A stretch of DNA of 64,000 nucleotides from Dipteris shenzhenensis (lineage: Eukaryota; Polypodiophyta; Polypodiopsida; Gleicheniales): assembly GCA_047967505.1 (NCBI GenBank), contig CM106540.1, one strand, 5' to 3'. The notes under the pieces were generated by a model that saw only the letters and a program-made list of their open reading frames with translations, was not told the DNA's origin and did not search any database. This document shows positions 1 to 11,905 of this stretch, piece after piece (the stretch's first letter is position 1; every line of letters starts with the position of its first letter). The position numbers and the translations under genes were made by a program.

Positions 1-1705
1 GATCATCTATTGGTGGAAATGATGAGCCAAATGTGGCTGATATGCAAGTGGGACAGCAAGCTGAAATGCCCTTGAGAAGATCATCTAGAGTGTCTAGACC
101 GCCTGATAGGTTTGTTCCAGGGGTAGACTATGTGATGCTTACTGATTGCGGGGAGCCTTCTTGCTACAGAGAGGCTATGATGCGTGAGGATCAACGCAAG
201 TGGGAGTATGCTATGCAATCAGAGATAAGTTCACTTATGAAGAATAAGACTTGGGACTTGGTTTCTTTGCCACATGGAAAGAAAGCATTGCCATGTAAAT
301 GGGTCTACAAAATGAAGGTCACAGGTGATGATGTGCCTAGATACAAGGCCCGTTTGGTTGCTAAAGGGTTCAAGCAAGAGAAGGGTGTGGACTTTGATGA
401 GATATTCTCTCCGGTTGTGAAGATGACCACACTTAGATGCATGCTTGGACTAGTGGCAGTAGAGGATATGGAGCTTATGCAAATGGATGTCAAGACAGCT
501 TTCTTGCATGGGGATTTGCATGAGGAAATTTACATGGTGCAGCCGGAAGGCTTTGAAGAAAAGGGCAAAGAGCATTTAGTTTGCAAGCTGAAGAAGAGTC
601 TCTATGGTCTTAAGCAAGCACCTAGAGAATGGTATCAGAAGTTTGATGCTTTCATTCGGTCCCAGGGTTTTAGAAGGAGTGAAATTGATCACTGCCTCTA
701 CACTAAAAGGGCTAAGGATAGTAGCCTGATAATCCTGGCACTATATGTGGATGATATGCTATTGGCTAGCAAGAATACTTATGAGCTAGATGCATTAAAG
801 GCCAAGTTGCATGAGGCCTTTGATATGAAGGATTTGGGACTTGCAGGTCATATTCTTGGTATGCGCATCACGCGTGATCGGAGTAGGAAACTCCTTTGGC
901 TTTCACAAAAAGAGTATGTTACAAAAGTATTGCAGCGTTTCAATATGGAGGGGGGGAAGGCAGTGAGTACTCCATTGCCTCCATATGTGAAACTGAGTCA
1001 TACAGATAGTCCCAAATCAGATGAGGAGAGGGCCATGATGGCCAAGGTTCCTTATGCATCAGCAGTTGGGAGTCTTATGTATGCTATGATAGCTACTAGA
1101 CCAGACATTGCATTTGTAGTGGGAGTTGTTAGCCGGTATATGGCTAATCCAGGAAAGAGGCATTGGGAGGCAGTTAAGTGCATCATGAGGTACATGAAGG
1201 GTACCAAGGAGATGTGCATTTGCTTTGGTAAAGGAGACATGCGTGTACTTGGGTACACAGATTCAGACTATGCAGAGGGCATGTGGATAGTAGGAGATCC
1301 ACTTCTGGTTATGTGTTCACCTTTGCAGGTGGTGCAGTGTCGTGGATGTCTCGTGCACAGAAGTGCGTTGCTTTGTCTACCACAGAGGCTGAGTATGTTG
1401 CAGCCACAGAGGGTTGCAAGGAGGCTATATGGCTTGATCGGCTAGTGGGAAATTTGGGGATTCATACAGGTGTACCGACATTGCATAGTGATTCCATGAG
1501 TGCTATTCAGCTAGCACGAAATCCGGTCTTTCATGCAAAGACCAAACACATTGAGGTCAGGTACCATTTCATCAGGGAGGTACTTGAGGACAAGCGCATA
1601 GAGCTTGTCAAGGTTCATACAGATGATAACCCTGCAGATATGCTGAGGAAGAGTCTACCTAGTCAGCGGTTTGAGTATTGTCGTGTATTGATGGGCATTG
1701 GATAG
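1..1705 (+). pseudogene. Ty1/copia pol, 3' part: reverse transcriptase and RNase H, frameshifted
   Basis: The reading frame is open from the window edge, so the gag, protease and integrase parts lie outside. Seen: a basic RSSRVSRPPDRF integrase-RT linker, RT motifs KWVYKMK, ARLVAKGF, MDVKTAFLHG and KSLYGLKQAPREW, the catalytic YVDD at 744-755, then RNase H (GYTDSDYA near 1252). The frame breaks between about 1276 and 1286, where two extra bases (or one missing base) lie in the RNase H core. Translation resumes at 1283 with DSRRSTSGY, STTEAEYVA and TKHIEVRYHFIRE and stops at 1703-1705. Apart from that break the whole stretch is open, so the insertion is younger than the other elements here. 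The motifs are those of a plant Tork-like copia lineage (family knowledge). RT and RNase H would convert the element RNA into DNA in cytoplasmic particles. This copy is probably inactive. Confidence 0.93.
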
Positions 1706-1748
1706 TATGCTCACTGGTTGTTCTCCCTTAAAGGCACATTGTCCTTTA

Positions 1749-1758
1749 AGTGGGAGGT
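1749..1758 (+). other. Copia polypurine tract
   Basis: A purine-rich run (AGTGGGAGG) lies directly before the LTR start, where plus-strand DNA priming occurs in LTR elements. It sits 44 bases after the RNase H stop, the expected position. Confidence 0.7.
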
Positions 1759-2022
1759 TGTGGGGGTTAAAGGTCACTGTGCCTTAACCCCAGTTATGTA
1801 CAATACTCAAACACATATATAAATGAATGAAAAAGAAGATTAGGGTGGTTCTGCACCCACCAAACTTGTGTGGCTCTCTGTCTCTCTCTCTCCTTCTTCC
1901 TTTCTTGCTTCCATTGAGAGCACTCTCAATCGTGGTAGCCCTGCTACTTTCCAACCACTTTGCAGAGATTATGGCATGGGACATGCCTGTATGGATTGTC
2001 CCATGAAAAATAAGGTCCCACA
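1759..2022 (+). repeat. Copia 3' LTR, 264 bp
   Basis: It begins TGTGGG and ends CCCACA, a perfect 6-bp terminal inverted repeat with the TG...CA ends typical of LTRs. It follows the polypurine tract directly and contains a TATATAAA box at 1816-1823. The 5' LTR is outside the window, so LTR identity (age) cannot be read. The flanking 5 bases after the LTR are ATAAA, a candidate for one half of the target-site duplication. Confidence 0.75.
1816..1823 (+). promoter_or_regulatory. TATA box in copia LTR
   Basis: TATATAAA lies 57 bases into the LTR, in the U3 position where plant LTR promoters carry it. In a 3' LTR it could drive read-out transcription into the flanking gypsy remains. Confidence 0.5.
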
Positions 2023-2506
2023 ATAAACAAAGGTTAAGCTTGACGTCCCAATTGGCATCATTGGGGTGGACCATCAAAGTCTGGGGCTGGCAAGCGTAAT
2101 ATCACAACCTATGAATGTAATTACATGCCAATAGAAAGAGGCCACCAAGGACCCAACATTCCAATCCAACCTAGATGACTTCTTAAAAAGAAGCACAAGT
2201 GCCTCCACCTCCGCCAAGCAATGAGTAGCCAAGCTCATCCACATCAGCTCCCGAGTTTCAAATAAAAGAAGCTCCATACCCAAATGCAGAGGTGGAGAAG
2301 GCTCATTTTCAGGCACTTCAACAATGGGTACAAAAGTAACAAGCTCAATTTGAGGCTGAGAAAAAGCTCAAGACCCAATCCATGACTTGGCCCCACAAAG
2401 TATTGATACTGTACTCGAGCCTTTGTTCCAACAATAGATTCCACAACATAATGTACCACCACATCAACTTGAAGGAGCCGCACTCTCTAGCATCCTGAGT
2501 TGCCCT

Positions 2507-3154
2507 GTGTCAATTCCCATCGGAATCCTCCTACGGAATTGTCCCAATCTCTGGGAGAGTTTCAAAGGCTGGATTGAACTCGCAAATCCTCCTCCACCTA
2601 TGGACAACATCGAAGATATCCTTGTGCAGATGGGTGAGAGAGATGACATACGCAACATTACTATGCCTTTGATCCACAAGGCATATAATGAAGTCCAAGC
2701 CATAGTGGATGGTGGAGCAAGTGTAAATGTCCCATCGAAGGAGCTCTACGATGAATGGGGTCTCCCACCAATGCAAAAGGCTAATTTCAACATATGCCTT
2801 GCCGATGATTCACGAGCTAAACCCTTGGGAATAGTGAATGGCGTGTCCACAAAGGTCACACGAGTCTGCTTTTCCCTTCAATTCACAATCTTGGGTCTCC
2901 CCAAGAAATCCTATCAAATCTTACTTGGACGTCCTTGGTTACAGGAAGCATCAGTCCTCCATGACTGGGGAACTAATAGACTGACAATCCAGAATTGTGA
3001 CACCGCAGTCAGGGTGAATGTGGGGATAGGAGCTATAAAACCAATTGTGCCTAGAGTGTTGGATGACACATCTTCAATGATAATCTCAAGCAAACTAGCT
3101 CCCTTGCAACAGCATGCCATTGTAGGCGATTCACAAAGCAATGTTAATAACTAG
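2507..3154 (+). pseudogene. Gypsy aspartic protease region
   Basis: This is a 215-codon open stretch. Residues 66-73 (AIVDGGAS, catalytic Asp codon at 2708-2710) match the retroviral-type aspartic protease active site, normally D-T/S-G and here D-G-G. Downstream, a hydrophobic strand followed by ILLGRPWL is the conserved second protease motif, and the following WGTNRLTI is also typical of plant gypsy elements. The protease would cut the Gag-Pol polyprotein. Substitution at the active-site triad suggests loss of function. The stop is followed by the linker to RT. Confidence 0.8.
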
Positions 3155-4093
3155 ATACAAACATTGGCAACCATCGACAACTGCCATTCATTAGAACCCA
3201 TCTTCTCATTGATAGATGCTAAGGTGCTATAGGTAGATCCTCCACTCACACATAAAGAACCAATCAATCTAGAGATGCCATTCTTTATGGCTGACCTCGA
3301 TAATGAACCTAAAGAAGGTACCCATACCAATGATGACTCAGATTTTCCTTGGGACCTTGAAACTGAGGCTGAGAATGCTGAAATTGAAGATCAAATCTTT
3401 GATAATGACAGCCATTCTGCATGCCCTAATGGCAGCCAAGCTCCCAAAAATTGAACCTCCAAAGTTGAATAACAGCAGAAGATCCCACAAGAAAGCTGAA
3501 GGAGGAAATCACAGAAAAGCCAAGGCTGCACACTTCAATGAATTCGAACGAGTCCAAACAAGGATTGTCAAATTGTATCTTGTAAAGCCATCTCCCTCAA
3601 AATCAGAACCACCACCTCTTGAATGGTCCCCTAAGGAATTGGAAGGAGTATGCACAGCAAATGAACCCTTACTTGGAAACACCTTACTAGTGGAAAAGTT
3701 ACCCCATAGTTCCCAACATAAGAAGTTTCAAAAAATATAAGCCACATGTGCGGATGAAGCTCGATGAAGAGACTTCAAAAAAAGAAAGTCAAAAAGAGCC
3801 TAACAAATTGGTAAATAAAACTATGCCCTAGTTCAACACCATCAAAGACCGATCTTCGAGAAGTGCTGGAGTACTTCAAGAATTACACAAGTAGTAGTGC
3901 GCCAATATCAATGCCAAGACCACTAAGAGAATATGAAGTTCAAGAAACTTATAGCGTTGGAGAAACTCCAATCTATGAGGGATCAGAAAAAACACGCACA
4001 ATAAACCTCGCCCTTGAAGGGGAGGAAGAAAAACTGCTTTTCATTGGGAAATAGCTTCAACAAGAAGATGAAACCAAACTCAAAGTACTCCTA
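3155..4093 (+). pseudogene. Gypsy protease-RT linker, low-complexity
   Basis: Broken open stretches at 3303-3740 and 3863-4054 fill the gap between protease and RT. The 3303 ORF is rich in Lys, Leu and Pro with no catalytic motif. The 3863 ORF (YEVQETYSVGETPIYEG) resembles the variable spacer before RT in Tat-like gypsy pol. I assign it only by position. Confidence 0.45.
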
Positions 4094-5494
4094 ATGGAAT
4101 ACCGTGACTGCCTAGCATGGTCATACAAAGAGATGAAAGGAATTTCACCAGATGTGGCAGTACACACGATGCCTATAAGGGAAGGTGCCCACCCTAAGGT
4201 ATGTGGACCTTATCGCATAAATCCTAAGTATGGCACCATGGTTTATGACGAGTTGGAAAAACTCCTAGATGCCGAATTCATTTATGATAGAGCACACTGA
4301 CTAGGTTTCACCCATTGTCATTGTGACTAAACGCAACAAGAAGCTCAGAATATGCGTAAACTTAAAGAATGTGAATGCTGCCACAATTAGGGATCACTAT
4401 CCCCTACCCTTAACAGAAACAGTGTCGAAAAAGGTGGCAGGCTCCGAAATATATAGCTTCTTGGATGGCTTCAGTGGCTATAACCAAGTGCAAATTGCTC
4501 CTAAAGACCAATCAAAAATAGCATTTGCTACAGAATGGGGTATTTTTGCATATAGAGTCATGCCATTTGGCCTTTGTAATGCCCCGGCCACATTCCAACG
4601 AGTCATGTTCACAGCTTTCAAGTCATTTCTGAATAAGTTTTTACAGGTGTTCTTGGATGATTTGTGCATCCATTGAAACAAAAAAGACCACTCAAATGCC
4701 TTGAAGTAGTACAAATCAAATGTAGGGAGTATGGCATCTCCCTAAATCCAACAAAATGCCAGTTCATGGTCACCCATGGAGTTGCTTTGGGACACATCAT
4801 TTCAGAACATGGGATTGCAATTGACATGGACAAGATCAAAATCATCATGGAATTGCCTCCTCCTACAAATTCCAAAGGTGTACAGGTCTTTACGAGACAT
4901 GTCGACTATTATAGAAGATTTATATTCCGGTATGCCATGATAGCTAGACCACTTTACAAACTATTAGTGGAATTCTTATGGACAGAAGAGTGCGACCAAG
5001 CCTTTGAGCTTTTAAAGTGGTGCCTAATCACAGCACCCATCCTTATATCTCCTAGTTGGGATATTGATTTTCATGTTCATACAGATGGATCCAAGTATGC
5101 AATTGGGAGTGTGCTTTGTCAACCTGGTGAACATAAGAAAGACTACCCATTCTACTTCGCTAGTCGACAACTCGATGATGTAGAGATCAGCTATACCACC
5201 ACAGAAAGAGAAGCCCTAGCAATAGTGTATAGTGTTAAGAAATTTCGGCACTATTTAGTGGCGAATGATTTTGTCTTCTACATCGACCATCAAGCATTGC
5301 TTTATCTTGTGAACCATCCGTGTACAATAGGAAGAATAACCAAATGGCTCCTCTTGCTTCAAGAATTCAACTTCAAAATAGTGGTTCGCAAAGGTGCCCA
5401 ACACTACATTGCCGATCACATGTCTCATGTCAAGTCAGGAGAAGAAGCCACAGGAGTAGAAGACGACTGCCAGATGCCACACTATTTCGAATAG
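4094..5494 (+). pseudogene. Gypsy reverse transcriptase and RNase H, broken in three frames
   Basis: 4094-4300 reads DCLAWSYKEMKGI and VHTMPIREGA, the usual start of the RT domain. 4323-4676 contains the core (LRICVNLKNVN, YPLPLTETV, FLDGFSGYNQ, GLCNAPATFQR) and the catalytic FLDD at 4650-4661, then a stop at 4674. 4664-5494 continues in another frame with the RT thumb and RNase H (DFHVHTDGSKYAIGSVLCQ, YFASRQLDD, TTTEREALAIVYSVKKFRHYL). At least two frame changes and stops make it inactive. The motif set is that of Ty3/gypsy, not copia. RNase H leads into the integrase in a third frame near 5494. Confidence 0.88.
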
Positions 5495-6705
5495 ATGCTG
5501 TTCCAGAGTGTTGTGGAGATATCATTGGGTACTTAATGGCAGGAAGAACACCCCCTAAAATGAAAGCAATAGATGCCAGAAAACTAATTCTAAAGGCTAC
5601 ACCCTATCAACTCATTGTAGGACAATTGTACAAGATGGGAAAGGACCAAGTACTAAGAAGATGTGTAATGCCTCATGAGATCATGCCAATCCTGAGTGAG
5701 GTCCATGAAGGCATTGCAGGAGGACACTTCCAAGGGGAAGCCACAACAAGAAAAGTCCTCCTCGCAGGCTACTAGTGGCCAACACTATGGGCAAATGCCT
5801 ATGAATATGTAAAAGACTGTGATGTATGCCAATGGACTACTAAACCACAACACAAAGACTTCAATCCCCTAACAACAGTTGTTGCACAAAAAACATTTGA
5901 AAAATGGGGAATTGATTATGTGGGTCCCATCCATCTAGTAGCAAAAGGAACACATGCATGCTACATCATTGTGGCCACTGATTACTTTACAAAATGGGCT
6001 GAAGCTAAAGTAGTCACAAAGGCAGATGCCAGAAGCACATCAAGATTCTTATATAAAAATGTGATCACCTGATTCGGATGCCCCATTGAAATTGTGTCGG
6101 ATAGAGGCACGCATTTTGTCAATGAGGTAATCCAAGAACTCTTGTCTGGCTTTATGGTAATCCATAGAAAAAGCACACCCTACTACCCCCAAGGGAATGG
6201 ACAGGCCGAATCCACCAACAAAATATTATGCATTATCCTCATCAAGGTAGTAGAACCACAACGTTTTGATTGGGCAGAGAAATTGAATGCAGCCTTATGG
6301 GCATACAGAACCACACTCAAGGTCAGTACAGGGAACACACCTTTTCAATTAGTGTACGGCCTTGAAGCTGTGGTCCCACTAGAATTTGTAATACCAAGCC
6401 TACGCATAGCAGTACAGGAATGCATGGGAGACCATGAATCCTTGAAAGAAAGACTCTATCAGTTGGAGAAGCATATAGAGACAAGACTAATCGCCTACCA
6501 TGCCATGACAATAGAAAAACGCAGAAGAAAGGCATGGATTGACAAAAATCTTAAGGCTAAAGACATCAAGGAAGGTGACTTGGTCTTGTTATACAATGCC
6601 AAAGTACACAAGGGGAAACTAAAGTATCTAGGTCAAGGACCCTACCGAGTAAGAAAGATGAATCCCATCGGAGCTGTACTGCTAGAAACATTGGATGGAG
6701 TCTGA
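5495..6705 (+). pseudogene. Gypsy integrase with two nonsense codons
   Basis: One frame runs from about 5495 to the stop at 6703 and is broken only by TAG at 5773 and TGA at 6070. Seen: the zinc-binding HHCC region (VHEGIAGGHF, later CDVCQ), the catalytic D-D-E at codons 5914 (GIDYVGP), 6100 (VSDRGTHF) and 6208 (GQAESTNK), and the C-terminal GPY motif (KLKYLGQGPYRV). The TGA at 6070 stands where ITRFGCP normally has Arg, so CGA to TGA is the likely change. The TAG at 5773 lies in the YWWP-type motif. Integrase would insert the DNA copy into the nucleus genome. Two changes alone separate this from an open frame. Confidence 0.88.
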
Positions 6706-8489
6706 TTCAACACAACAATAAACAGGAGCTGATTGAAGCACTACTACTTCAACACACAAGCCATCCCCGACAAAAACGAAGATTTGGGAAACCAAGTCTT
6801 CCTTAGTTAGGATTATATTGTATCATGAGCACTCACTTGCATATGTACATTTTTGCACATATAGGTAGCATCAATTGATTTTAACCTAGGGCTCAGAAGT
6901 GATGCCTGAGTTCTAGCTACCCCCTATGAAATCCCAGCAATTAAAAAAAAAAAGCATATAGTTAGTCCCTACCTAGCTACTAGGTCACGTGCACTCACAC
7001 GCTTTTGCTTAGACACATAGAAGATTGCATGAATAATTGTGCCATACACTTTCATTCCACACTCTCAAAGCATGTATAAAAATAAGATCTCTCACAAACA
7101 CACAGAAAGGTCATACCTACATGCCAACTAATCTAATGATCAATGGTAAACCACATGCACATGGATGCAGGTTCAGAAAAGATGCCGCCACTAAAGAGGA
7201 TGCACAGAAAGAGCCCACCGCCTCAACCAAGAGACCCCCTCCAGAGTTCGCAGCCATCTACATCCTCTCAACCATGGCGACCATAGGCATTTGTGGTCCA
7301 AAGCAATAGCTCCAAAGAGGATTCAGTGCATGACCATAGAGAACAAATGCCACCCTAGTCACCACCAGCTTACACAACCATTGAAGGGGCACAGTCATTG
7401 GAACTTGTTTGGCCACCTACATCGACTTATGCTCTTTCTAGTAAGCAACATCTTACTTAGAGCAAAGGGGTCTAGGAAGTTTGCATAAGAGCCTAAAATG
7501 CTTGGAGGATAGTCCTGCAATGACCACATACATCAGGGACTTTCTCCATTCTTACCACTCCAGCAATGCATAGGTTGGCAAGTATGGTACAATCACTGTA
7601 CATTAGAGCCCACTCAGCATTATCCTTGATAGTACAGTCATTCAAAGGGCTTTCTCACTCCCAACACATGGTGCCAAATACCCTACACGGCTTATCAATG
7701 CAAAGTTTCTCGAAGTACAACCTCTCTTGGCCAAGGGCACACTGTTCCATAGGAACGGCATATTACTTCGCACCATCCTTAAACCTCGCCTCAAGGAAGC
7801 AGCGCAACTCCTAACCACAATCCTGGGGGTTAAGTGCGGCAAGAATCGATCCCTTCCACTCCACACATTTGTTTTTCTAAGTAGGTAGCTAAAGCAAGAC
7901 TGGATCCAGCACTTATGTTCTTTACAAAGAAACTAGATTGTTCATCAGGTGAAAAATATAAAATTCCACACTTATTGGCTATAATCATAAAAAAAGAGCT
8001 ACAAGAAAGAGAAATGACTTTGCCTAGTCACCAAAACCAATTGAGGAGCTGGACATACCCTTCTCACTAGTATGGAAACTGTCACCAACTTCTCCTACTA
8101 TCACATTGGCAAGTGCAGATGCCTTAGGAGAAATACCTGTTCTGGAGGTCAGAATTGAGGAATTGCCCCATGAGATGCTACAGCTCGGTGCACAATTGCA
8201 ACCAATATATCTCGAACAACAGTAGCAACCAGAGCCTGAGGCAAGATCAGCACCAGAGCCTGAGGAAAGATCGGCACTAGAGCCTGAGGCTACATCAGCA
8301 CTAGAACCGCCCATTGATGCCATGCCAGTCGATGAGCCATAAGGGGATCTAGTGCCAGATCAAAAATATGACTATTGTACACAAGTGATTGAAATACCAT
8401 TGGAAGAACCTCCCACAAGTACACAGAATCATTAGGATGGCTACATGGGCACCATCACTAGTCCTCATCATCATCTGTCATTCTCCAAC
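6706..8489 (+). other. Post-integrase stretch without a recognised gene
   Basis: Short ORFs (7037-7309, 7566-7814) show no family motif and are probably chance. A poly-A run at 6941-6953 and a minus-strand Ser/Gly repeat ORF at 8024-8323 (repeated GSGADLASGSG-like units, about 18-24 bp each) are the only structured parts. The repeat encodes PEPEA-type residues on the plus strand and may be the linker of the following coiled-coil ORF. Confidence 0.35.
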
Positions 8490-9090
8490 ATCAAGCTAGC
8501 CAAATGATCCAAATGTCATAACTATTCACTAGCTTGGCCAAGGAAGAATATGCAAGAGAATTGGATAGACAGACTGCAACAAAAATCGAAGACCAATTCT
8601 AGGCAAACGCCATAGAGGTCAAGGCACTTTGGGCATAGATAGATGAGAAGGAGGTAGAAGAAGTGCGCATGAACCAAGCTCTCCAAGCTCAAGAGAAGGT
8701 AGTGAGGGATGTGACCTCCAACCTCCACCAAAGTCAAACACAGTTGATAGCAGCAGTACAAGCAACGATAATCCTAAAGACCTACTATAACTCCTTGACC
8801 TCTGCACATGCTCAGCAAACGGAGGTAGTGGCACAAGCTCGACTCACTCTAATTCACAAAGAAGAAGAGCTCCAGGATTGCAAAGACAAGCTTGAAGACA
8901 TGAAACAATCTTTAGCATTGACGAGCTTACAAGGGAATGCAGAATCTTAAAGGACCAACTTGCTACCGCTAAAGAGGCTAGCACTTCACAAGCATAAGTC
9001 TTGGACCAATGGTCCAATACTACTGAAGACATTCCTCAACAGGCAAAGGTCACCTTGCAAATGGGAAAGCTTAAAAAACAAGCCCCCCCT
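8490..9090 (+). pseudogene. Coiled-coil ORF after gypsy pol, broken
   Basis: From about 8532 one frame reads LAKEEYARELDRQTATKIED, then two TAG stops (near 8600 and 8637), then a strongly heptad-patterned stretch to 8950 (QALQAQEKVVRDV, KEEELQDCKDKLEDMKQ). A change of frame near 8905 continues the coil with DELTRECRILKDQLATAKEA, which ends near 8997. The composition is that of a long coiled coil and not of a chance ORF. It could be the N-terminal part of a gag from a second gypsy element, or a product of an extra ORF. I do not recognise a specific family. Confidence 0.45.
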
Positions 9091-9659
9091 ATGGGTGGCA
9101 TCTTGAAGGACAATCGTCAATTTTTGCAAAATTTTCAGGGGTTTGGAATTATAGTCGTGTGTGTTCATGCAATAATTTACCATAGTAATGACATGCTCAA
9201 TGCTTATCTTTAGGGGCTCTTGCATCATGAAGGAGACCTCCACACCAAGCTAGCTAGTGCACTAATGTAACATTTGATGTGTGGAACCTACTAGAGATGA
9301 ACCTCCGGACCCAAGTGGATCACTATTGATATAAGGCCTAGTTCCCATCTATTTCTTAAGAATCCCAATTGAAATCTTGCTACATCATTGTGGGAGATCC
9401 ACCACTCTTGCCCTAGTGTCCAACCACTCCATGCAAAACATCTGGTCTCTCATCATGAGATTAGAATGCATGGGGCTCGCTTCTCCTCTCCCTTGGAGGA
9501 AAAGCTAAAACCTCAAAAAGGATGACAGGGAGAATCAACTACTCTAGGGCTACTAGGTCCAAACTATCATCTCCAACGCAAGGAGGTAATCATCGAGCAT
9601 GTCAAGATAATTCTAGGATCTGAGCCTCCAAAACTCACAAGGAAAGGATTGTCCTAAAT

Positions 9660-9790
9660 GAGGCCTAATCAGACCTTATAGCTAGGAAAAGGGGCAATCT
9701 ACCTCAGTTTGCTTTGAGGGAGCTGCATTCTATGCCTAGAGAATCTTTCTCTCAATGGTTGTCACGCTTTGTAACCTTAAAATAATGCCA
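9660..9790 (+). pseudogene. Gag-like fragment
   Basis: A short stretch reads NLPQFALRELHSMPRESFSQ followed by WLSRF, which resembles the core of the plant retrotransposon gag domain, where an L-x-x-x-x-Q-x-P-x-E-S-F pattern precedes an aromatic and RF. No zinc knuckle is seen downstream. Together with the coiled coil at 8.5-9.1 kb it suggests the gag end of another gypsy-type element in the same orientation. The match is short and the flanks are broken. Confidence 0.35.
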
Positions 9791-10800
9791 TTCTAGCAGT
9801 GTACAATAGGCTCCATTATCGAATCACAAGCTACTTTTTTTGCAGTCATGAAAAAATAGAGTTGCATCATTTTTAATGAGGTTATATAATATAAAGATGT
9901 TGCTCATCTCTCCATGGCAATGTTTTGATGCATCTGCTTTGAAAGTGGAATACAAAATAAAAAATTATATATATTATTTGAGTCTATGAACTGAGTTTGT
10001 GATACTCCATTGCAAACATTGCTCACACAAACGCCATCTGGATAGTATGCATACCATTGTTTTTGACAAGCTAGAGTACAGCATGTTGACATGCTTGCTT
10101 TTATGCTCTCTTTTCTTAATTAAAAAAATAATGCTCTTATTTAAAACTTTAATGGTTTTTAATCCCAAATCACTCTCGACTTTTTAGATTTGAACATGTG
10201 CTTCTACATCCTTTAAACATGTTTGATACTTGCAAGCATGGAGATTGGAAACCAAAACATTTTCATAGTCATTACATTGATGTTTGAGCTAACTTTATGG
10301 AGCAAGGAAGTGCTTACCTCTTTTTTTTGTCGGTTGTGGATAGCAAGACCTAGGTGAAGGGGTCACACAATGTGTGCATCAATAATAGCATACTTCCAAG
10401 TAAGATAATTGGCCATTTTGGGTATAGGTAGCCTAGGTGCTTCAAGTTGCTCATTTAGGTGATTCAAACTTGCTAGGATGTTGTTTCTAGCATGTACTTC
10501 CAAAAAAATGATGTTTCTAGCACCTTCTATTTGCCCAAGTTTTTCCAAGGACATAGATGGCTTTGACTACATTTTTTATTGTTTTGTACTTGCAGGTCCA
10601 TTTCTAACATAGGCATTCACATAGGATTGGCAAAGAGACAGCATAATGCTTACACTTGCATAAACATAACCAAGCATAGAATCATAAATAGGCATAGAAT
10701 CATGCAATAGATAGGCATAAATTTATGCATAAACATAGTTCATAAACATAGATTACTACTATATGGATCCTTACAATACCAGAATGTTCGAAAACCATCT
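9791..10800. other. AT-rich stretch, no gene seen
   Basis: No ORF with a family motif. It contains a run of near-repeats of a CATAAACATAG/CATAGAATCATA-like element around 10660-10760. Otherwise nothing is recognisable. Confidence 0.4.
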
Positions 10801-10820
10801 ACCAAAAATACAAAGAAAAA

Positions 10821-11383
10821 ATGAATGAGATGCACTCCCAAAAGATAATCATCTCCAGGCTTGAACTCCAATTGCTAGTGCACAACAATGAGGCAATGGA
10901 AGACAACACCAATGAAGCCCCACTACAATGCACAACGGTTGTGTACCAAGAGCTTGTGGCTGCTCTACAAGTGGAAGATCACCTTAACGCATGCGTGCTT
11001 ATCCAATGGAAGTAACTCCAAATCAGGATCATATCTGCTCATCCACCAACAATCAAATGGAACATTCCATAGGGACCAAAACTGTGCACATAATTTGCCA
11101 AGACTTGTTCGAAGATGAGAAAAATATCTTCTACCTGTCTACACATGCCGGGTTTATAGCACTCATGATGGATGCTTTCATTGCATATGTGTGCCTCATG
11201 GCTCATCCTCCCCTCAGAGTTATTGTTGGTTTAATGCCATTGCTACAAAGTCCATCACTATTATTTGCAAGGCATGACATAATCGACATCTCACCCATGC
11301 AGCTGATGATCCCATTGCACCAGCAAAAAGAAGTGTCGGAAGATGATAGGGCCTCTATCTCACATCCAACTTCCCATATCTAA
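10821..11383 (+). pseudogene. Unrecognised broken ORFs
   Basis: Two overlapping frames (10821-11015 and 10991-11383) are open. The second, 130 codons, has a hydrophobic centre (FIALMMDAFIAYVCLMA) followed by a polar tail. No known domain. After 11383 the strand is C-rich and Pro/Ser coding in several frames until about 11700. Position suggests part of the same element as the neighbouring ORFs. Confidence 0.25.
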
Positions 11384-11905
11384 CCACTCTCTCTGCCAAC
11401 CTCATAACCTCACTTACCCTTGCTGCTACCACCCTCTTAACCTTCCCCGAGCTCCATCCTAACATCTATTCCCTCCATCATCTCTTTGCTCATGCCTCTC
11501 ACCATTTTCAACTAACCCAACAGTCACAAACTTACGAGCCCCTCACACCTAACTTCTTCCCTTCCCTTGCTAATCCTACCATTGAGGATTACCAAGCTAC
11601 TCAAACCATTTGCCTAGTTCTTCCCCCCCTCCCCTCTGCTCCCCCTTCCATAACTAACACTCTTCCATATTTCTCCCCCATGTCCCCAGATTCTCTCCTT
11701 GTCCCGCCATCACCTTCGACACTACTTGTGCTTCCATCAGGAGAAAATGACACAGTATTTGATTTTGAATATTAGGATCTAGATAATCCAATTCATACTC
11801 CCATGCCAAGTTCCAAGATGCATATGATTTTGATGAGATACCACTTCCCGATAACCCCATCTAGGAATTTTGGAGAAAATATCCTGATATGAAAACTCAA
11901 GGTGG

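Noticed and set aside
305-1258. Minus-strand ORFs inside the copia pol
   Set aside because: Shadows of the plus-strand RT coding frame.
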